From Rhizobium sullae (lineage in GTDB: Bacteria; Pseudomonadota; Alphaproteobacteria; Rhizobiales; Rhizobiaceae), in contig NZ_FWER01000022.1 in NCBI RefSeq assembly GCF_900169785.1, forward strand, positions 24,946 to 88,945: a DNA stretch of 64,000 nt, given 5' to 3'. Position numbers and translations under genes: made by a program. The notes under the pieces are model-generated. The model was given only the letters and a program-made list of their open reading frames with translations. It did no database searches and was not told the origin of the DNA. Numbering within the stretch: the stretch's first letter is position 1; each line of letters opens with the position of its first letter. Shown piece after piece: positions 59,324 through 64,000 of the stretch.

Positions 59324-59688
59324 GTGTTAGGAGAGAACGGGCAACACCTCGCGCTCTTGTGGCTGTGGCGCAGCGTTGCAGACATCCCGCGTTTAGGGCG
59401 TCATGGTCCGAGCGACGACGGTGCATTGGATTGACAGCGCAGGTCGATGCTGCCTTCTCACGCTTTCCGATTTCCAATTCAATTGTGCAAAGTATTGAAT
59501 CTCGCCTCCATGCCCGTGATTACATTTCTCGCCTCCGCACTGATACAAGGCACCCGCCCCTGTGAAGCGCGGCCAAGGAACGGAAGCTTCTCCGGGCCAT
59601 TTCAGCCGTCACCACTGAGCTTCTCGTCGCCGCGTTCGTCACCGCGATTGATCTGGAGCATCCGCAGGAGACTGACCTGCCGGTTCTC
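59324..59688. other. Spacer between convergent genes, with a possible coding remnant
   Basis: No complete gene. An open stretch on the plus strand ending at a TGA (59704) reads KERKLLRAISAVTTELLVAA and so on for about 43 codons without a start codon, perhaps the 3' end of a lost gene. No terminator with a U-run is evident. Confidence 0.4.
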
Positions 59689-60750
59689 TCATCGGCTGGC
59701 AAGTGAGGCAAGCTGGGCGAACATGTTCTCTGCAGCCACTCTTGCCTTTAGTACATAAGATCGGCCGCAATCGAAGTCGGCCTGCTCCCAAGTTGAGATC
59801 CGCTCGAACGCCTCTTTTGGCGTCTGCACGTAGAATTTTTCAAGCCCGGCTGCTCGCAGCATTCCCTGCGTTTTGGCGGTGTTGGATGGCATGGCCACAA
59901 AGGGCGTCCCGGCGACCAAAGATAGACATGCTGCATGGAAGCGACCCGCTACCAAAGCGCGAGCTCCACTAATCGCCTGCAACAGATCTTCCGCGCTCAG
60001 TGGATGGTCTAACTGCTTTTTCATGCGCATTCGAGCGAACATATGGGGCCGAAAAGCCGATCTCGCTACAAGCGTCATTACTGAGACGCGCTGTGGGGTC
60101 CGTCGCTCTCCTTCCGGCAGAACCGCGACCAAAGGCTCTAAATCCGACGGGACAAAGCGATTCTTTGTGTCCGATACGTCCATTCGCATGAACTGTATGC
60201 CCCTCTGCCCGATCGCGTGGGCAAGTGTCGGGCGGCCGAACTCGCGATTGGCGTTATCGGTAACGATGATATTTCCAATCCGGGGCGCCCCCTTGTAGGG
60301 TTCCAAGAAGTCCGACGACAGCGTCAGGTCAGGAACGACCGCACACTCTAACCCGGCGGCTTGTGCGTTCATCGCACTATTTGGTTCTCTAAAAAATCGC
60401 ATCGCGAAGTGGCTGCAATGCTCCGCGATTTGCTCATTATTCTCCTCATAGACCGAATTGATAAGAACGGACGGGATGCCCAACGAGCGGCAATATGAGG
60501 CAACCTCGGCCAAGGCGAGGGCCTGAGGCGTGGCATGATGTAGGGTACCTTCACCATTGACGATGACAAGGTCGGCTCCTTTCATCGCATCAAGGATCGC
60601 GCCTTGACCGCGCCAATCCACGTGAACGGAACAAGTTGCCACCACCTTTATCCCAGCCTTCGCAGCCAATCGCAGAATCTGGGCGATCACAATCCGGCAC
60701 CCGATGTGCGATTTTGTTGAGGTGTCGTTTATAAGGACTGCCGTTTTCAT
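59689..60750 (-). CDS. Polysaccharide pyruvyl transferase family protein
   Basis: Protein of 353 aa of the pyruvyltransferase family, which adds pyruvate ketals to exopolysaccharide sugars. N-terminus MKTAVLINDTSTKSHIGCRI, a GADLVIVNGEGTLHH motif near 60-75 (family G-E-G-T-hydrophobic), AMRFFREPNSA, and the late motif ALVAGRFHAACLSLVAGTPF (G-R-F/H-A-C). It starts in the stop codon of the acyltransferase gene (ATGA), so both probably act on one polymer. Enzymatic role inferred. Confidence 0.9.
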   Translation of the reverse strand: MKTAVLINDTSTKSHIGCRIVIAQILRLAAKAGIKVVATCSVHVDWRGQGAILDAMKGADLVIVNGEGTLHHATPQALALAEVASYCRSLGIPSVLINSVYEENNEQIAEHCSHFAMRFFREPNSAMNAQAAGLECAVVPDLTLSSDFLEPYKGAPRIGNIIVTDNANREFGRPTLAHAIGQRGIQFMRMDVSDTKNRFVPSDLEPLVAVLPEGERRTPQRVSVMTLVARSAFRPHMFARMRMKKQLDHPLSAEDLLQAISGARALVAGRFHAACLSLVAGTPFVAMPSNTAKTQGMLRAAGLEKFYVQTPKEAFERISTWEQADFDCGRSYVLKARVAAENMFAQLASLASR

Positions 60751-62783
60751 CGGATATCCCAGCGTGAACTCGTTGGCAGCGAGTTCGAAACTTGACCCCG
60801 GACGCGGATGCCGGAAAGGACCGGGTCAAAGACAAAGGAAATCGATCTAGCGCCAGTTGCCGACAGATGATCTCCGTCTTTATAACGAACGATGCCACCT
60901 GAAGTCGCGCTGCACGACAATTCAGTACAAAGGACTGGCAACGGATCGACAACGCCGACTTTCATATCCAGTGCCACATCGCCCACAACGCGACGCGCTG
61001 CTGCCTGGCGCGCATCCACGTCGTTTCTCGGCACCTCAAGCTTGGCGGAGTTTCCCTGCATCGATAAGCGCGCAAGGATTTGCGGCACAGCATATCTCAT
61101 CTCGGGCACATCCATAACAAGCCAGACACGCGCGCCATTTGCCTGCATCCTTCTGATGCTTTCGACTAACCGCTTCGTGACATCAGCTGCATGATCGCCG
61201 GACGCCGAAGCCGCCGCATCGAAGAAATCACGCTGGTTTGTCAGATCGGTTTTATAAATGTATTTGCGCCAATATGCGGCAAGCAGGACATCGCCTATCT
61301 GGTTCTGACTGATAAGCGATTGCACGGCGTCATTGAAGCTATCGCAGCGGCCTACACGATCAGCTCTTATCAGATCGACCGAGGCGAAAGGCGGACATCC
61401 GGCGCTCGCTACGAAGACGCCACCGGTACCTGCCCGTCCCGCGGCAAGGTCCAGGCCCGGGGCTATCGCGGCAGCGTGAGAATCTCCCCATAGAATGAAC
61501 TTCGCCTTCGTCACCGCCGCTCCCATTGGGCAAACTTTGCCGTCTTGCACATCTGCAATCGAGAGGCCGTTTCCATCCGGATCCGCAAAACAGTCTGGCT
61601 CCATAAACTGGCTGCCGTCGTCCTTTGCAGCGTAGAGACGGGCGGCTTCGTCCTTGAGGCGTTGAGGTAGTCCATTCAGCCTTATGACTAAGACGTTGAC
61701 CGAGACCAATGATGCGACACCGATCGCCAAAGCGACAAACGCAGGTTGTGGTCTTTGGATTGCAAGCGCGCCAAACCGGAACGGCTCCTCAACAAAGCGC
61801 CACGAGATCCAGCCGAGAAAAAGCGATAAAGTAAAAATCAGTGCGACGGCTGCTCCGGGCGAGGCCGCACTCGTAAAGTAAGGGAGAAAAACAACGATCG
61901 GCCAGTGCCAGAGGTAGATTGAATAGGAAATCTTCCCCACAAATTTCATGGGCGCATTGCCAAGCAGCACTTTTGTGATCTTTGATTGATCACCGAAAGC
62001 GATGATGGCGGCCACCGAGAGACACGGCAATAGCGCAGCAAGTCCCGGAAACGCGGTGGCGTCGGAATAGAGAAACGCGCAAGCCAGAAGGCCAGCGATG
62101 CCGAGACAAGGGATTATTTCGGCAAGGGCGGGTCGTACCAATGGCCTATGAGCACCAATCAGCGCGCCGAGCAACAGTTCCCACAAACGGAACGGCAAAA
62201 GGTAGAATGCTTTTGTCTGATCTTGTTGCACCATCAGTTGGCTTGCCGCCAAAGATGCCACAGCGATAATCGCCAAAATTGGAACGATCGCGTTTTTCTT
62301 CATCCGATAGGTGATCATCAGGCCAATGGGAAAAACGAGGTAAAACTGCTCCTCGACGGAGAGCGACCAGGTGTGAAGCAAAGGTTTCGTATTGGCGGCC
62401 AGATCAAAGTAGCCACTTTCACGCCCGAACTGGATATTGGAGTAGAAAAGTGCGGTCGCCCGCGCGCTGCGGGCGAAATAAACGAGATCGTCTGGCATAA
62501 AAAGCCAGATTGCGAGGGCGGAGACTACGGCCATCATCACAAACAGCGCCGGCAGGATCCGGCGGATCCTTCGGACATAGAAGTCGATGATTGAAAATCT
62601 CTCGTTGGCGAGGTCGCGCAGGATCATAATTGCCATGAAATAGCCCGACAGCACGAAAAAAGCGTCCACGCCGACATAGCCGCCAGCGACGGCTTGAATA
62701 CCAGCGTGGTAGAAAACGACCAGCAGGACGCTAAGGGCTCGAAGGCCGTCCAAATCGCTCCTGTAGGGAACACCAGCGATCAA
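60747..62783 (-). CDS. Membrane acyltransferase of the OafA/YrhL type with C-terminal SGNH domain
   Basis: Integral membrane O-acyltransferase (678 aa): an acyltransferase_3 domain with about ten helices (residues 1-370) that begins YRSDLDGLRALSVLLVVFYHAG, with the catalytic His in FYHAG, and a following EEQFYLVFPIG motif; then a periplasmic SGNH hydrolase-like domain (about 430-670) with ILWGDSHAAAIA (Ser of GDSH) and DGDHLSATGA (DxxH). The start is TTG at 62783 (preceded by GGGAGGATCTTA); the open frame upstream to 63236 overlaps the divergent ELM1-like gene. Acetylates exported polysaccharide, by family. Confidence 0.92.
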   Translation of the reverse strand: MIAGVPYRSDLDGLRALSVLLVVFYHAGIQAVAGGYVGVDAFFVLSGYFMAIMILRDLANERFSIIDFYVRRIRRILPALFVMMAVVSALAIWLFMPDDLVYFARSARATALFYSNIQFGRESGYFDLAANTKPLLHTWSLSVEEQFYLVFPIGLMITYRMKKNAIVPILAIIAVASLAASQLMVQQDQTKAFYLLPFRLWELLLGALIGAHRPLVRPALAEIIPCLGIAGLLACAFLYSDATAFPGLAALLPCLSVAAIIAFGDQSKITKVLLGNAPMKFVGKISYSIYLWHWPIVVFLPYFTSAASPGAAVALIFTLSLFLGWISWRFVEEPFRFGALAIQRPQPAFVALAIGVASLVSVNVLVIRLNGLPQRLKDEAARLYAAKDDGSQFMEPDCFADPDGNGLSIADVQDGKVCPMGAAVTKAKFILWGDSHAAAIAPGLDLAAGRAGTGGVFVASAGCPPFASVDLIRADRVGRCDSFNDAVQSLISQNQIGDVLLAAYWRKYIYKTDLTNQRDFFDAAASASGDHAADVTKRLVESIRRMQANGARVWLVMDVPEMRYAVPQILARLSMQGNSAKLEVPRNDVDARQAAARRVVGDVALDMKVGVVDPLPVLCTELSCSATSGGIVRYKDGDHLSATGARSISFVFDPVLSGIRVRGQVSNSLPTSSRWDIR

Positions 62784-62894
62784 TAAGATCCTCCCTTGGA
62801 CTTCGGGACAGGACTTTGATAACACGTGAAAATCAAAAGACAATGCGAGCGTCTGCCAAGACCGGCCAATGCGCAGGAATCCGGGATCGATTTG

Positions 62895-63866
62895 ATGGGC
62901 AATGGAGGTTCCGATCACGCGGATATCGATCTTCTGACGTGGTGCGTGAGCGAGGAAAAAATCGGCACGATGTCGCAGTGCGTCGGGGTCGCGCGAAACC
63001 TCAGCCGGAAGGAGCCGGTTGTGAAGCCATTTGTGCCGGTCCATGGGATAAGGAAGGCCTTTGCTCCCGCGCTGTTTTCCCGCAAAGAAAGCCGTCCAGA
63101 CATCATCATTTCCTGTGGCTACCGGCCAGAGAAGGTGGTTCTGAAGATGAAAAGGACATTTAGCGGCGAGCCCTTCACAGTTCATCTGCAACGGCCAGAG
63201 ATCGAGGGCTATGATCTTGTCTTTGTTTCCAATCACGACTGGACGAGGGAGCTAGAGGCACGGCCGAACTACGAGAGGATGATCGGCGTGCCTCACAGGC
63301 TCAGATTGAACGAGGTATCAAAACGCCGCCGTGCGGCAAGAAGTCTTTTTAGTCCCGACGACCGTCAGTTGGCTTCTGTCTTCGTCGGCGGCGACAACGG
63401 CGCCTATATCTATGACCAGAAGTCGGTCGATAACATCAAAAACGCAATCGACAGTCTGACGAGCAAGGATTGGCGCGTTCTAGTCTCGACGTCCAGGCGA
63501 TCCGATAGACGGACCTTTGATGCGCTCATGGCTCTGTCGTCTCCGTTGGTTACCGTCTGGGATAGGCGGGAGCCTAACCCGTATCTTGATTATGTCGCTG
63601 CTGCAGACGCGTTTCTAATCGCCAAAGATTCCATCACAATGCCTTGTGAAGCCTTGCTCACAGGCCGGCCTGTCTATTCCCTGGAGTTGACAGAGGTGCC
63701 AGGCGAACGCCTGATAAAATTCGACCGCTTCCACCGGGATCTACAAGAAACACGCAAGCTCACCCGCAGGTTCGATGGCGGTCTCGAATCATACTCTTAC
63801 CAGCCGATAAACGAAGCGTTGCGCATCGCGGAAGTCATACGGTCAAGGGTTGCTAAGCATTCTTGA
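62895..63866 (+). CDS. ELM1-like protein (mitochondrial-fission-ELM1 family)
   Basis: Protein of 323 aa in the family of eukaryotic ELM1, whose fold resembles GT-B glycosyltransferases. N-terminal part DLLTWCVSEEKIGTMSQCVGVA near residue 10-30, PDIIISCGYRPEKVVLKMKR, FVGGDNGAYIYDQ, VLVSTSRRSDRRTFDALM, and FLIAKDSITMPCEALLTGRPVY which corresponds to the nucleotide-sugar-binding region. Start ATG 62895 (MGNGGSDHADIDLL) has weak ribosome support; GTG 62826 is an alternative. Placed next to polysaccharide genes, so it is probably a glycosyltransferase acting on a surface glycan. Confidence 0.85.
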   Translation: MGNGGSDHADIDLLTWCVSEEKIGTMSQCVGVARNLSRKEPVVKPFVPVHGIRKAFAPALFSRKESRPDIIISCGYRPEKVVLKMKRTFSGEPFTVHLQRPEIEGYDLVFVSNHDWTRELEARPNYERMIGVPHRLRLNEVSKRRRAARSLFSPDDRQLASVFVGGDNGAYIYDQKSVDNIKNAIDSLTSKDWRVLVSTSRRSDRRTFDALMALSSPLVTVWDRREPNPYLDYVAAADAFLIAKDSITMPCEALLTGRPVYSLELTEVPGERLIKFDRFHRDLQETRKLTRRFDGGLESYSYQPINEALRIAEVIRSRVAKHS

Positions 63867-63890
63867 AAGACCCCGATGGCTGATCGTGCC

Positions 63891-63915
63891 AATGGCCGGC
63901 TTGGTGTCGGCCATT
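63891..63915 (+). terminator. Hairpin after the ELM1-like gene
   Basis: Eight-base arms AATGGCCG and CGGCCATT with a 9-base loop, 25 bases past the stop codon. No U-run, so it may be a weak terminator. Confidence 0.4.
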
Positions 63916-63993
63916 AAGCCGCGAACTAGTCACCTGGAACTGAAGTAAGCCTCATTATATATTGCTTCTGTTGGAACGGCAGGAGGGTTAGTG

Positions 63994-64000
63994 ATGGTTG
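63994..64000 (+). CDS. Start of a gene cut by the window edge
   Basis: AGGAGG at 63981-63986 is followed after 7 bases by ATG (63994; GTG at 63991 possible), and then only GTTG is visible. The Shine-Dalgarno and position after a terminator-like hairpin suggest a real gene start; nothing can be said about the product. Confidence 0.45.

Noticed and set aside
1..64000. CRISPR arrays, tRNA and rRNA genes
   Set aside because: No evenly spaced direct repeats, no TpsiC-like GGTTCGAATCC with cloverleaf, and no rRNA-like sequence were recognised on reading both strands; a covariance-model search would be the decisive test.

Overview
The window looks like an accessory replicon or accessory chromosomal region of a Rhizobiaceae alphaproteobacterium (Rhizobium/Agrobacterium group). 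The basis is GC-rich coding with long antisense shadow frames, a very high density of ABC and TRAP uptake systems each paired with its own regulator, two matches to the alphaproteobacterial general-stress (EcfG/RpoE2) promoter GGAAC-N16-CGTT, and rhizobial-type gene sets. No rRNA, tRNA, CRISPR array, replication gene or intact insertion sequence was seen. Genus and replicon type are inference.

Layout. (1) 1-6984: one minus-strand operon, GntR regulator, erythronate-dehydrogenase-like epimerase, SDR, ABC ATPase, binding protein and two permeases (the last cut by the window edge), behind a promoter with a 31-bp operator. (2) 7.1-8.9 kb: a small stress group (CBS protein, DUF2267 protein, PEBP-like protein); two of the three have EcfG-type promoters. 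(3) 9.5-11.2 kb: an orphan nucleotidyltransferase-fold gene with its own operator, then a frameshifted remnant. (4) 11.2-16.9 kb: an alpha-L-fucosidase plus sugar ABC operon, divergent from a LacI regulator, with two identical operators. (5) 17.0-25.2 kb: a second LacI-controlled locus with a ribose-type ABC transporter, a phosphotriesterase-like hydrolase, an amidotransferase-like protein, a BtpA/SgcQ protein, a TenA-like protein and a PfkB kinase; the substrate is unknown. (6) 25.3-28.7 kb: a protease-like protein that has lost its catalytic triad, a phosphatase, and a patch of decayed toxin-antitoxin genes. (7) 28.9-36.0 kb: RraA-like protein, IclR regulator and a dipeptide-type ABC transporter. 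(8) 36.2-42.7 kb: LysE exporter, VOC protein, DUF1796 protein, and a split ribose-type ABC system with a divergent epimerase. (9) 43.0-48.5 kb: a TRAP transporter downstream of its own two-component system, with a perfect 24-bp palindrome between the two. (10) 48.7-58.0 kb: a small P-loop NTPase, an MBL hydrolase, an AraC regulator with a periplasmic molybdenum aldehyde oxidase (PaoABC type), and a CHASE4-type histidine kinase with a stand-alone receiver. (11) 58.3-64 kb: surface-polysaccharide genes (glycosyltransferase, pyruvyltransferase, acyltransferase, ELM1-like protein).

How the genes work together. Most of the window scavenges plant- or soil-derived compounds: each transporter sits beside one to four enzymes and a dedicated regulator, and in several cases the operator and core promoter are visible in the sequence. 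The clearest control circuits are the GntR operon, the fucosidase/LacI pair, the LacI operon at 25.2 kb and the TRAP/response-regulator junction. The best candidate for an undescribed pathway is the BtpA/TenA/PfkB/phosphotriesterase/amidotransferase locus at 17-25 kb.
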